Source: Nitrososphaerota archaeon (GTDB lineage: Archaea > Thermoproteota > Nitrososphaeria > Nitrososphaerales > CADDZS01). Taken from it: DNA of 64,000 bases. This document shows, in pieces, positions 51,360 through 60,507 of this stretch. Made by a program: the position numbers and the translations under genes. The notes beneath the pieces were generated by a model that was not told the origin of the DNA, made no database searches, and saw nothing but the letters and a program-made list of their open reading frames with translations. The stretch lies in the NCBI GenBank assembly GCA_021325255.1, contig JAJPHP010000023.1:62001-126000 (forward strand), given 5' to 3'. Positions within the stretch are counted from its first letter, which is position 1; every line of letters starts with the position of its first letter.

Positions 51360-51447
51360 CCGTTTCCCGCTTTAAATACCATAATAGCACCGTTACGTAC
51401 CCCCTCTAGGGGGGTACCCTAGCTAATTCTCGACAAGTGTCGAGAAC
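51360..51447 (-). repeat. Inverted two-palindrome/TATA element, copy 2
   Basis: An 88-bp element, near-identical to 33611-33699 but on the other strand: palindrome arms TTCTCGACA and TGTCGAGAA (51427-51446), a second palindrome with GTACCCCCT/GGGGGGTAC halves, AACGGTGCTATTATGG, a TATTTAAA box and GCGGGAAACGG. It lies between the convergent ends of the TetR gene and pntB. A transcript from its TATA box would run leftward, antisense to the 3' end of tetR. A further AACGGTGCTATC lies on the + strand near 51267. The rest of the 51263-51637 gap shows no gene. Confidence 0.8.
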
Positions 51448-51637
51448 TCTAAAGATACTTTGAGTGGAATTTCCTCCTCTGAAGAGCTCGGAAGTATCCA
51501 CAATGTTTGGGGCTATCGTGCCTTAATGGAGTTTGGAGAATGAAGAAAGCTTTGGCGTTTTTCAAGATAGTTCTAGGACATGAGTGGAAGTGCCGTGTTA
51601 TGTTAGAATCAAGAGGAGAAAAGTAATAGATGGGCTA

Positions 51638-53020
51638 CTACTTTTTCATCGCGGCTACGGTGTCTGTTAGAACCTTCTTTGCGTCTCCAAACACCATCAT
51701 AGTGTTGGGCAGGTAGAAGAGCTCGTTGTCGACGCCGGAGAATCCTGGGCTCATCGAGCGTTTGATGAAGACGACGGTCCTCGCCTTGTCAACGTCGAGG
51801 ATGGGCATTCCGTAGAGCGGGGAATCGGGCTTTGTCCTCGCCGCTGGATTTGTGACATCATTTGCGCCCACTACAATCGCCACGTCAGTTTCTGGGAAGA
51901 GTGGGTTGATCCTGTCCATTTCCCACAGCTGGTCGTAGGGAACCTGCGCCTCCGCGAGAAGCACGTTCATGTGGCCAGGCATCCTTCCCGCGACGGGGTG
52001 TATTGCGTACTTTACGTCTATGCCTTTTGCCTGCATCATGTCGGCGAGCTCCTTCACGACGTGCTGGGCCTGGGAGACCGCGAGCCCGTAACCTGGCACG
52101 AAGACGACGGTTCGGGCATTCTCAATGACTGTTGCGACGTCCTCAGGAGTGTAACTCTGCACGGTTCTAGCGGGTTGCGCCGTAACCTCCTTTTCCGATT
52201 TTGAGATTGTAGCTCCAACCCCTCCGAATAGCACGTTGAGGAAGGACCTGTTCATGGCCTGGCTCATGATCACTGCCAGGATGAAACCTGAGGAACCGTC
52301 GAGCGACCCTGCAACGATCAGGACTTTGTTGTCGAGCACAAATCCCAGGCCGGCAGCAGAAAGCCCCGCGTACGCGTTCAGGATAGCGATTACGGTTGGC
52401 ATGTCGGCGCCGCCTATTGCCATCACGAGGAGAAAGCCGAATAGCAGGGCAAAAGCAGCCATGATAGGAACGACATTGCTCTGAAGGGGATTGATCACGA
52501 GGTAAACGCCTAGACCAATAGCAATCGCGATCGTCGAGAGGCTGACGACAATTCTCCCGCGATAGATCAGCGGCTTTCCGGAGATGAGGCCCTGGAGTTT
52601 CGCAAAGGCGATGCAGCTGCCAGTGAATGTGAGGAACCCGAGTATCATCTCTGCGGAGAGGACCGCGACAGTGAATGTGTCAATCTTTGGTATGTCGTTG
52701 TAATATTCCGAAACGCCGACAAGAGCTACGGCGAGTGAGCCGAACGCGTGGGACATTGCCGTCCTCTGGGGCACCGCCGTCATCGGAAGCTTTAGGGCGA
52801 TGGGGACTCCTATAATCGCACCAACGACGAATCCGCCTATGAGAAGATCCGTGCGCTGAATCTGATAGGCTAGGAGCGTCGCTGCAATCGCGATGACCAT
52901 CCCACTCGCCGCGGCCCAGTTGCCCCGCTGAGATGTTTTGACCTCGCTCATCCAGCGAAGCGAGAGCACGAAGAGGACGACGGCAAGCACGTACATGTAT
53001 GCTACGATTGTGTCATTCAT
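51638..53020 (-). CDS. pntB: NAD(P) transhydrogenase subunit beta
   Basis: This subunit carries the NADP(H)-binding domain and most of the membrane proton channel of the proton-translocating transhydrogenase. The first 265 residues hold about nine helices with the family's GGADMPTVIAILNAYAGLSA block. The C-terminal domain III has GYGLAVSQAQHVVKEL, HPVAGRMPGHMNVLLAEA, VAIVVGANDVTNPAA and KRSMSPGFSGVDNELF, all diagnostic. The 460-residue length is normal. Its ATG overlaps the pntA2 stop by four bases. The enzyme uses the proton gradient to make NADPH from NADH. Confidence 0.95.
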   Translation of the reverse strand: MNDTIVAYMYVLAVVLFVLSLRWMSEVKTSQRGNWAAASGMVIAIAATLLAYQIQRTDLLIGGFVVGAIIGVPIALKLPMTAVPQRTAMSHAFGSLAVALVGVSEYYNDIPKIDTFTVAVLSAEMILGFLTFTGSCIAFAKLQGLISGKPLIYRGRIVVSLSTIAIAIGLGVYLVINPLQSNVVPIMAAFALLFGFLLVMAIGGADMPTVIAILNAYAGLSAAGLGFVLDNKVLIVAGSLDGSSGFILAVIMSQAMNRSFLNVLFGGVGATISKSEKEVTAQPARTVQSYTPEDVATVIENARTVVFVPGYGLAVSQAQHVVKELADMMQAKGIDVKYAIHPVAGRMPGHMNVLLAEAQVPYDQLWEMDRINPLFPETDVAIVVGANDVTNPAARTKPDSPLYGMPILDVDKARTVVFIKRSMSPGFSGVDNELFYLPNTMMVFGDAKKVLTDTVAAMKK

Positions 53021-53385
53021 TTCTTCTCAGCTGGCACCGTCTTTCCCTTGTCTTGCTGCTGCGGTTGCTTCCTTACCCTAAACATCCTCAGGATGCGCTC
53101 TGTAATCATAAAGCCACTCACGATGTTTGTGGCGGCTAGGGCGACCGCGACTGAGACGAGAAGCGTTATGAAGTCATTCTTCGGATTTGCGAGGACAATC
53201 AAGCCCGCCACGATGGAGACGGATGAGATGGCATTGGTAAGAGCCATCAGTGGAGTATGGAGTAATCTCGACACGTGGCGGATGAGCTCGGTGCCAAGAA
53301 AAGTTGCTAGGATAAAGATCAGGAGATTTACGGCCAGGTCTGTCTGTGCTGTGTCGACCAATTTTACTTTCTCTCTCACACTCAC
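53017..53385 (-). CDS. pntA2: NAD(P) transhydrogenase subunit alpha, membrane part
   Basis: A 122-residue membrane subunit, equivalent to the C-terminal helices of bacterial one-chain PntA: NLLIFILATFLGTELIRHVS, HTPLMALTNAISSVSIVAGL and LLVSVAVALAATNIVSGFMI. The TPLMALTNAIS block is diagnostic. It lies three bases after pntA1 and overlaps pntB, giving the three-subunit arrangement of Rhodospirillum type. Confidence 0.93.
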   Translation of the reverse strand: MSVREKVKLVDTAQTDLAVNLLIFILATFLGTELIRHVSRLLHTPLMALTNAISSVSIVAGLIVLANPKNDFITLLVSVAVALAATNIVSGFMITERILRMFRVRKQPQQQDKGKTVPAEKK

Positions 53386-53388
53386 AAA

Positions 53389-54519
53389 CTACAATATTCC
53401 AAGGGCTTTCTTCGTTGCATCGTGAACCACCTCTCCCTTGTTCAGGACGAGGGGCCCCCGAATCAGGTCATCTTTGACATCAATATTCAAGGCACCATCT
53501 TTGATCAACGCCGAGAGGAATGAAGTAATGTTCCTGGAGTAAAGCTGGCTTGCCTGTATCGCCATCGTTGAAGGAAGATTGAATGGGCCGTGTATCGTCA
53601 CGCCGTACTTTACAACGGTCTTTCCCGGCTCAGTTAGGGCGCAGTTCCCTCCCTGCTCTGCCGCAAGATCTACTATAACCGAGCCTGGACGCATTCTCTT
53701 AACCGCTTCCTCCGAGATAAGCTGAGGCGCTTTCTGACCGGGCACGAGAGCTGTAGTGATCACAACGTCGGAGGCACTGGCGCGTTCTGCGAGCAGTTCC
53801 TGCTGCTTCTTGTAGAAATCCTCTGACTGAGCTTTCGCGTACCCACCAGTGGTCTGCGCATCCGCCGCTTGGACAGCTATCTGAACAAACTTCGCCCCCA
53901 GGCTTTCTACTTGTTCCTTTGCGATTGGGCGCACGTCGTATGCTTCTACAACCGCTCCGAGCCTTCTTGCTACGGCGATTGCCTGCAAACCAGCGACTCC
54001 AGCTCCGACTACAAATACCCTCGCCGGAGGGATCGTTCCTGCAGCGGTCATCAGCATAGGGAAGAGTTTTGGAAGCGTGTCAGACGCAATGATGACGGCC
54101 TTGTAGCCGGACACCGTCGCCTGCGATGACAGGGCATCCATTGACTGAGCCCTGCTTATGCGAGGCATCAACTCCATTGCAAATGCGGTCACATGCCTTG
54201 ACGCGAGCTTTCGGACTGTTTCCAGGTTTGCCACAGGATAGAGGAAGGAGATTAACGTTGAACCGTCCTTGAACAGTTCGGCTTCGTTTGGGGCGGGGGG
54301 CTGAACCTTGGAAATGACATCGGACTCGGAGTAAAGGGAGGAGACATCCGACACAATCGTGGCTCCCTTTTCAGTGTATGCAGAGTCGGGTATTCCAGCC
54401 GAATCTCCGGCCCCCTGTTCGACCTTCACCGAGACCCCCTTCAATCTCGAGAGAGAGTCGGGAATCAAGGAGACTCTTCTCTCTCCTGGTGCTATTTCTC
54501 TGGGAACTCCTAGTATCAT
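53389..54519 (-). CDS. pntA1: NAD(P) transhydrogenase subunit alpha, NAD-binding part
   Basis: A 376-residue soluble domain I of the transhydrogenase. It has the alanine-dehydrogenase-like fold: N-terminal GVPREIAPGERRVSLIPDSL, the lysine-rich loop, the NAD motif VVGAGVAGLQAIAVARRLG, and the RQD-type loop with VITTALVPGQKAPQLISEEA and DLAAEQGGNCALTEPGKTV. It leads the pntA1-pntA2-pntB operon. In archaea this enzyme is uncommon; it would supply NADPH for biosynthesis or redox defence. Confidence 0.95.
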   Translation of the reverse strand: MILGVPREIAPGERRVSLIPDSLSRLKGVSVKVEQGAGDSAGIPDSAYTEKGATIVSDVSSLYSESDVISKVQPPAPNEAELFKDGSTLISFLYPVANLETVRKLASRHVTAFAMELMPRISRAQSMDALSSQATVSGYKAVIIASDTLPKLFPMLMTAAGTIPPARVFVVGAGVAGLQAIAVARRLGAVVEAYDVRPIAKEQVESLGAKFVQIAVQAADAQTTGGYAKAQSEDFYKKQQELLAERASASDVVITTALVPGQKAPQLISEEAVKRMRPGSVIVDLAAEQGGNCALTEPGKTVVKYGVTIHGPFNLPSTMAIQASQLYSRNITSFLSALIKDGALNIDVKDDLIRGPLVLNKGEVVHDATKKALGIL

Positions 54520-54815
54520 TGGGCTGTGCTAATCACCGCAAGCACCACGCGGCGATTCACCATGGAAACAGTACAGTTTAACCTTTCTAGTACCAGTGAA
54601 TTTTCAAAGCTTGCTTGGTACATTCGCGATTCGTCTGCAGAATCACTTATCGAATTAAACTCGCATAGATACTTGGCCTGGCCGGGTCATTCGGAGGTCA
54701 ACTTCTGGAAGTAGAGCGATTATTGTGGCAGAACGAAAAGTATCCCAACTCTCGCCTGACGCTGGAGGGCACTTTCTCTGCCTGATGGTCTCTAGCTCTT
54801 CTCGGCGAGTGCGGC

Positions 54816-55223
54816 TCAAAAGTGTGGGACGCCTGGGAGGCCCCCTGCACTGACTAGAAAGTACACTAGGTCATGGCTGAAGTCAAACGTCGCTGTCGCG
54901 GTCAAAACTGCAGCGCAAAGGCACTTGAGTTTCAATGGAATGTTAGATTTCCAGAGCAGGAAGTAGTACACGATCATACCAGCTGCGCCGAAAATCAGAA
55001 AGTTCCATGGGCCCAGCAGGTAGAAAAGAGGGTTGCTTTCGATCCCTGCACCGATTCGTAGTATGACGAAAGTAAGCGTCGCCGCACCGGAGTGCGCAAA
55101 AAGCCCTCCGGCAACTAATGCCAAATACAAGTTCGAGTAGGCATTGTTTTCAAGGAATGCGCGCCTTCCTTCTCCTTTAAGCCTGTACTTTTGCTGCTGA
55201 GGTTGTGCTCTGTTGTCCACCAT
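54816..55223 (-). CDS. Small membrane protein, DUF5658-like
   Basis: A 135-residue protein with about four hydrophobic helices. The motif TLTFVILRIGAGIESNPLFY followed by LLGPWNFLIFGAAGMIVYYF matches the small archaeal membrane family DUF5658 as I recall it. Function is unknown. Its start is inside the end of the upstream gene (47-base overlap), so the two are probably coupled. Confidence 0.68.
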   Translation of the reverse strand: MVDNRAQPQQQKYRLKGEGRRAFLENNAYSNLYLALVAGGLFAHSGAATLTFVILRIGAGIESNPLFYLLGPWNFLIFGAAGMIVYYFLLWKSNIPLKLKCLCAAVLTATATFDFSHDLVYFLVSAGGLPGVPHF

Positions 55224-55494
55224 TAATGGTCATCTTCTCTCTATAATCGTATGATTCCTGATCAGATCCCTTTTTTTCTATACCCGCCTTCCATCGCCTT
55301 GCCGCCAGTTTTTGTGTAGCAAGAAATAGTTGCCAGACTTTTTCTTGATCCAGTGGTAAAGGATGAGTGCGCACTTCTTCACTTGGGCTTGATGATTCAT
55401 AAAGCCAAACGTGATTTGCGTCTATACGAGAGACTAGTAGCAGAGTGACAAATCTGTAGCCAACTGCTATGCTCGGTCTTATTCCATCTTTCAA
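55177..55494 (-). CDS. Small protein of unknown function
   Basis: A 105-residue soluble protein with strands at the start (SIAVGYRFVTLLLVSRIDAN and HVWLYESS) and a helical middle (LDQEKVWQLFLATQKLAARR). The tail is polar. It overlaps the downstream membrane protein gene. No family is recognised; moderate confidence that it is real. Confidence 0.45.
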   Translation of the reverse strand: MKDGIRPSIAVGYRFVTLLLVSRIDANHVWLYESSSPSEEVRTHPLPLDQEKVWQLFLATQKLAARRWKAGIEKKGSDQESYDYREKMTINGGQQSTTSAAKVQA

Positions 55495-55762
55495 CGCCTA
55501 ATTTTCGCGGTGAATGACGATAGTATTTGCGAAAAAAGGAGGATGGGCAGGGAGACGAGTAGGTGCAATCCAAATGATTTCGATGAGGGTCTCTCAAAAG
55601 ACTGGAGTAAACCAACTACTCAACTTGTAGTGAGGTTCAATCACAATGTCCTTCGTAATTTCTTCAAATCTCACCCTTTTCAGCTCAAGTATGTGGATAA
55701 GATCTATAATTCTGGCAAGATTTATTGAGAAGGCAGAAACATAACAGGAAAGAAAAAGAGAA

Positions 55763-56608
55763 TTGAAGTGTGGAGTAGCCACATCGGGTACAACCCCTCC
55801 CAAAGTACTCGAAAAGATTGTATTGAAAGCAGAAGATCTGGGCTATGACTACTTTCTAGTTACAGATCACTATATGGGTACTAGGTCGAGTGTGACTCTT
55901 GACGCCTGGACCTTTCTTTCCTACGTCGCGGCGCTGACCCAAAGAATCAGACTCGGTACGTGCGTCACACCGATCCCTTTCAGGCCGCCCGCTATACTTG
56001 CCAAGATGATTGCAACTCTGGATAACCTGTCGGACGGGAGAGCCATCCTGGGAGCATGAGCTGGCTGGCACAGACCTGAGTTCGATGGGTACTCGAAGTG
56101 GCTCGGTGATGGAGAGAGAGTCAAATTCACTGGCGAGGCAATAGACCTGATGATTCGCCTCTGGACACAGTCAGGACCCGTCGATTACGCTGGACAGTTT
56201 GTCTCGGCTTCCGGCGCAATCCTCGAACCAAAGCCGGTTCAGAGACCCCACCCGCAAGTCTGGTTTGGAACGGTATCCGAAAAGATGCTGCGCCGTTGCG
56301 GCAGACTCGGCGACGGTTGGCTGCCCATAGGGCCTAGATGGATAGGCGACATGTATCCCAGGCCGAACGAATACTCAAAGATGAGGCACATCATTGTCTC
56401 TGAGCTGGAAAAGCGAGGGTATCCTCTTAACCGGTTTTTCTTTTCAACAATAATCAACTACGCCGAATCCCGAACGCTACTTTCAGAAATTGAATCTTTC
56501 AAGCAGGCGGGGATGAACCACTTTACGCTGGGGCTGAGCAGGGAAGCTGACGAGTCGGTCCTGGTGAAGTTAGAGCGCGTCTCCAAGGAAGTCTGTAGCT
56601 CCATCTAA
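55763..56608 (+). pseudogene. F420-dependent luciferase-like oxidoreductase with an in-frame TGA
   Basis: The frame codes a 281-residue luciferase-like (LLM) oxidoreductase of the type that uses coenzyme F420 for hydride transfer: LEKIVLKAEDLGYDYFLVTD, RIRLGTCVTPIPFRPPAILA, DNLSDGRAILGA, then a TGA (56057-56059), then AGWHRPEFDGY, later HPQVWFGTVSEKMLRRCGRL and GDGWLP. In the family the interrupted motif is LGxGAGW, so the TGA stands where Gly is expected (GGA to TGA, one base). The rest of the frame is intact, including the conserved C-terminus. Recent inactivation or a sequencing error are the likely causes. The start is a TTG. Confidence 0.78.
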
Positions 56609-56661
56609 AGGAAACAGCGAAAATAAAGTGACATCACGCTACAATTTTGACGATGAGCAGC

Positions 56662-58287
56662 TCAGTCCACGAACACGTTGCCTCGAGCAGTCACAAAGTA
56701 GAATGTAGATAGACCGGGAACCCAGGAGTATTGGATTTGAGTGACCACGACTTTTCCTGGGTATAGGACAACGTCAAACGCTGGCGTTGTTGTTGAATTG
56801 AAGTAGTGATGTCCACCAGCATCTATGATCACCAGGGAAACGACCTCCATTTGAACCGGCCCCTGGTTTTGGAGAGTGAATGTCACGGCGTTTGAGGAAG
56901 AGTACCATACTGTCAGTGAAAGGTACGCAGAACTTTGAACGTCCGTCTCGATTCTGTGGACCGTAGAACTTGTGGCATATGCAACACTTTGGACGCGAAG
57001 GACCAATTCATTTGCGCCATTTATCAAGTTCTGGGGGGCCAGGGTCGAGTTGAAATTCACGTTCACGCTGATGACATCCGCGCCGACGCTGGTCGTGACG
57101 TTTGAGAACAGCAAGTATTTCTTGTTCAGCCAGTCATAGAGGTAAACACTCTGGGTCGGAGACGTTTGGTTGTATGCTGTGGTGAGGGAGAAGGACAGCT
57201 GGGTTACAACTGACGAGGCCTGCGCAAGCACGAACGTGTAAGCCCAGTCGGTCTGATAGAGAAAATATGAATTCCCAAGATAATTTAGGCCGATGTCATC
57301 GAAGTAAAAGAAGTACTGCGAATAACATTTGCTTGTTGTTTGAACGTTCAAATTTATTACGATGTCGTAATAGCCTGTGTGGACGAGCTTTGAAGCAATT
57401 GTGCCACCGCTCTGAAGACTGGAAATAGCGGTTCTGTATTTCCATGATGCGTCGGGCCCCGCCAGCGATAGCTGAGTCAATGTGTACGTAGTGAAGGAAG
57501 GCGCCGTGTTCTCGTCAACAAGATAGACCGTCAAGGTCGCGCTGGAGATCGATCTTGAATTAAGAACAGGAACGTATTCGGCCCAGCTAAACTGTGAGTT
57601 AGCAATCGGGCCCACCCCGCCAGAAGATGGGTTGATGTAGAAACGCGTTGTAGCATTTCCTTTGAAGGTCGCAGTCCCAACGCATGTAAAGTACAGTTCC
57701 ATCGAGCCTACTCCCGATCCTGGCGAAGGATTTCCATTTGACGAAGAAAAGTCGCCGCTAACAGAAGATGTTGAGGCGAAGGTCCATCCATTTGTATTTG
57801 AAGTAAAGTTAGAGTTTGAGAGAGCCTGCAAGGTCGGATTGTTCATGGGCGAGGTAAAGTTAAACGGCGCGTAGGCGTGATACAGCGTATTGTTTTGATT
57901 CATTATAGTACCCCCGAAGCGTCCCGACGAAGCTGTGGTCATGTTCACTCCGCAAAGGTTGTTACACGTTGAACCAGCGACGTAGGCTTGAGTTGGGGTA
58001 TAGCTTTGGGTGCCGCCGTAGAAGACCTGGCTTATCGAGAGTTTTTCCTGATTCTTCTGGGTGTCGGCAACAGCAGCGTGGTTTTCAGCTTGGATCATGC
58101 CTGTTTGCAGCGTAGTAATGTATAGAATTGTTGAGATGCCTGCAACCATGATAGCAAGCACGAACAACCCGCCAATGACGGAGGAAACTGCTCTCCTCCT
58201 ATGCTTGGCCTCGAAAGGGCGCCTTGGTCTTTCTGGCGGAAACAGTCCCCTCCAGCTTTCTCCTCTGTGAACACGCAATTCGATCAT
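56662..58287 (-). CDS. Large archaeal type IV pilin-like surface protein
   Basis: A protein of about 541 residues with a basic leader (KHRRRAVSS) and the hydrophobic helix VIGGLFVLAIMVAGISTILY, the class III pilin signal layout, but preceded by a longer leader of about 30 residues. The rest is a Ser/Thr/Tyr/Asn-rich surface domain with several N-glycosylation-type sites and a cysteine pair (CNNLC). The ATG at 58287 overlaps the stop of the neighbouring pilin gene (ATGA), so the two are coupled; a longer start at 58296 is possible. It is unlike the 3976/5470 pair beyond the N-terminus. Confidence 0.78.
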   Translation of the reverse strand: MIELRVHRGESWRGLFPPERPRRPFEAKHRRRAVSSVIGGLFVLAIMVAGISTILYITTLQTGMIQAENHAAVADTQKNQEKLSISQVFYGGTQSYTPTQAYVAGSTCNNLCGVNMTTASSGRFGGTIMNQNNTLYHAYAPFNFTSPMNNPTLQALSNSNFTSNTNGWTFASTSSVSGDFSSSNGNPSPGSGVGSMELYFTCVGTATFKGNATTRFYINPSSGGVGPIANSQFSWAEYVPVLNSRSISSATLTVYLVDENTAPSFTTYTLTQLSLAGPDASWKYRTAISSLQSGGTIASKLVHTGYYDIVINLNVQTTSKCYSQYFFYFDDIGLNYLGNSYFLYQTDWAYTFVLAQASSVVTQLSFSLTTAYNQTSPTQSVYLYDWLNKKYLLFSNVTTSVGADVISVNVNFNSTLAPQNLINGANELVLRVQSVAYATSSTVHRIETDVQSSAYLSLTVWYSSSNAVTFTLQNQGPVQMEVVSLVIIDAGGHHYFNSTTTPAFDVVLYPGKVVVTQIQYSWVPGLSTFYFVTARGNVFVD

Positions 58288-58775
58288 GCGCTCCAAGCAC
58301 CATCAAATACACTGCCGCTGTCTGAAACCAGCTTGACATAGTAGTTTGTGCCGGGCGTGTACGAAAACGCAGCGAGAATCTCGATCTGCTGTCCAGGTGA
58401 AAGCGTCAAACCATTCGGATACGCGGTCGTGAATGATGCCAGCGGTGCTACCGTTCCGCTTTGGTTAGTGTAGATAGTCACTATATGGATCAAATTCGAA
58501 CCATAATTTAGGGCGTGAACCTCTAAGTCTGGTATCCCTCCAACGGTGTGAAACCAGACATCAAAGATTGTGAGCCTCTCCTGTGCCTGTTGGGTTGCGA
58601 GCGAGACCTGGCTTTGCTGCAATACGGTACCAGTTTGTAGCGAACTGGAGGAGCCTAGAAGAAGTAAAGTGCCAATGGCAACCGTGGCAAGGACGATGAG
58701 CAGCGTGCCTATAATTTCCGAGATTGCACTCCGCCCGTTACGGCGAGGCAGAACCCATCGATGGTTCCCTCTCAA
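58284..58775 (-). CDS. Archaeal type IV pilin-like protein
   Basis: A 163-residue protein with the class III signal RRNGRSAISEIIGTLLIVLA followed by TVAIGTLLLLG. The Glu in position five of the mature helix (ISEII) is the conserved pilin Glu, which most other copies in this window replace with Thr, Ser or Pro. The rest forms a small beta domain. It leads a two-gene unit with the larger pilin-like protein. Confidence 0.8.
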   Translation of the reverse strand: MRGNHRWVLPRRNGRSAISEIIGTLLIVLATVAIGTLLLLGSSSSLQTGTVLQQSQVSLATQQAQERLTIFDVWFHTVGGIPDLEVHALNYGSNLIHIVTIYTNQSGTVAPLASFTTAYPNGLTLSPGQQIEILAAFSYTPGTNYYVKLVSDSGSVFDGAWSA

Positions 58776-58922
58776 TGGTCATAAGTCGAGAGTATGCGCT
58801 CGCCACGATATATATAGATGCCCGAGATCGAATTTTGCTTTCCTAGACTTAGGGGAACCGACGAGGCAGTACGGTACATAGTAGAAGGAGTTAAATCCAA
58901 TTTTGCGAGACTGGAGAGCATA

Positions 58923-60062
58923 CTACTGAGCGACGCCGAGCGTATTTCCGACGCCGATGATGAGGATCGAATCTCCTTCCTTTGTCTTGTCCTCGACCAA
59001 GGCGTGCACCCTGTCAACGACCTTTGTGGCAGAGTCCGCGATTTCTTTAGTCATTACCGAGATCGCATCGATCAGTGATTGCTTTACTACAATGGCGTAG
59101 ACCGGGATGTTCTTCATAACGGCTACGTCTTCGATCTTGGCCCTCTCCACTCCGACGCCGCCAATGGCGGCACCAATTCCCTCCGCGATATCACCGGTCT
59201 TTTCGCCTTCGAGCTTCAGCGCAGCGTCAATCATGATTATCGTGCTGATCTTGGTATTCGGATCCTCGACCAGTTTCCAAACTGCGTTGTGGGGCCTACC
59301 GACCGTTCCCATTGGGCCCTCCGCCTTTAACACGTAAAGCATTCTATCCTTGTACTTGGCTATAGAGTACACAGTTTCCTGTTCAATTCCGGTCTTCTGA
59401 TTGCCCACCATAAAGTTGCCTGCTACCATCGGGCCGATTCCATCTCCAATAGGCTGAGCGGCTCTGAAAGCTTCGATTGCGTTGAAAAGCGCCTCTGCCT
59501 GCTGTACGAGAGTCGGCATCGTCATCTGGAGTTGTACTATGAGGAAGAGGCTCTTTGTCTTCTTCCCTTGGATGAACATGTGCCTAACGACCTTGAAGAT
59601 TATGTTGAGGCTGCTTGCAACTTCCAGTATGTTCTGCGCAGCGCTGATCTGGACAGGGTCAGCCTGCGGTGCGATCGTCTTTAGCTCGGCTCTGACTCTG
59701 TCGTCCTGCGTTCGCACGACATGTTCTATCTTGTCTACTATCCCCTTTGGGTCGAGCGAAACCGGCATGATCGTAAAGTATTCCAACGCCTGGTCTATTC
59801 GCGGAGCCGAGTTCGGAGGGGCCTTGCACACGTTCGTCACATAGTCCACTAGTTCTTTGCGGCTGTTCTCCCTAAGGGTCTGGAGTTTGAGGAGATTCTT
59901 GTTTACGTCGTTCAGAACCATGGAGGCCTGAATCCTCGGAGCCCAGAGGATGCTTACGAACATTAAGACTACGAAGGAAACGATGTAGATGATGAAGCTA
60001 ATCGTGTTGGCTGTGCCGCCAAAGAACTGGAGTTGCGTGGATGAAAATATTGAAAGTAACAA
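58923..60062 (-). CDS. DUF1512-family protein
   Basis: A 379-residue protein with one N-terminal membrane helix (TISFIIYIVSFVVLMFVSIL) and a cytoplasmic helical and alpha/beta domain. It contains GPMVAGNFMVGNQ, GIGAAIGGVGVERAKIEDVA and VYAIVVKQSLIDAISVMTKE, which match the archaeal DUF1512 family as I recall it. Function is not known. The stop lies inside a smaller plus-strand frame that is probably spurious. Confidence 0.82.
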   Translation of the reverse strand: MLLSIFSSTQLQFFGGTANTISFIIYIVSFVVLMFVSILWAPRIQASMVLNDVNKNLLKLQTLRENSRKELVDYVTNVCKAPPNSAPRIDQALEYFTIMPVSLDPKGIVDKIEHVVRTQDDRVRAELKTIAPQADPVQISAAQNILEVASSLNIIFKVVRHMFIQGKKTKSLFLIVQLQMTMPTLVQQAEALFNAIEAFRAAQPIGDGIGPMVAGNFMVGNQKTGIEQETVYSIAKYKDRMLYVLKAEGPMGTVGRPHNAVWKLVEDPNTKISTIIMIDAALKLEGEKTGDIAEGIGAAIGGVGVERAKIEDVAVMKNIPVYAIVVKQSLIDAISVMTKEIADSATKVVDRVHALVEDKTKEGDSILIIGVGNTLGVAQ

Positions 60063-60507
60063 ATTTTCTCTTTCCTTCTAGCCTGTTTTCTTACTCTTTT
60101 TCGATTCAACGGGGAGAAAAAGGGGAAAAGTGTGAATGCACGACGAATCCAAAGTTGGACCGAGGGAAAAACATGCCCTTCAGCGTTGCTTTGTGTTCAT
60201 CCATTAATCGCGTCTTCTCTGGTCCCTCTTCTTGCCTTCCTTGTCTTTGCTAATTTTAAGCCTCGGTAGCGCCCCTCTTAAAATCCTTCTCTCGAAGATC
60301 CCACTTGTCCGGACTTGCAATGGAAGAAAAAATGATGCGTCTCACGCATCAGGAAAACGCAGGACCAAGGCTTTTCTTGCCTCCAGAGAACTGCCTCGGA
60401 TAAAGGAAGCCCCATTCTGCTTGCTTGAGATAGCGACAGGAACCATCAGGGGGGTCCAAGCCGGCGCGCTGGGAAACTCAAAGAAACTCCATAGGAACAC
60501 GTTCCTT
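60063..60507. other. Gap between DUF1512 and glycoside hydrolase genes
   Basis: A 445-base stretch. A 114-codon plus-strand frame at 60232-60576 overlaps the end of the glycoside hydrolase gene and is Lys/Arg/Leu-rich without a recognisable fold; I do not call it. Confidence 0.4.

Noticed and set aside
6954..56608. A variant genetic code or programmed stop readthrough
   Set aside because: All three stop codons are involved, the same codons end many intact genes and no shared context follows the stops.
58818..59078. An 86-codon plus-strand frame with helical character
   Set aside because: It overlaps the end of the well-supported DUF1512 gene on the opposite strand and has no family features.
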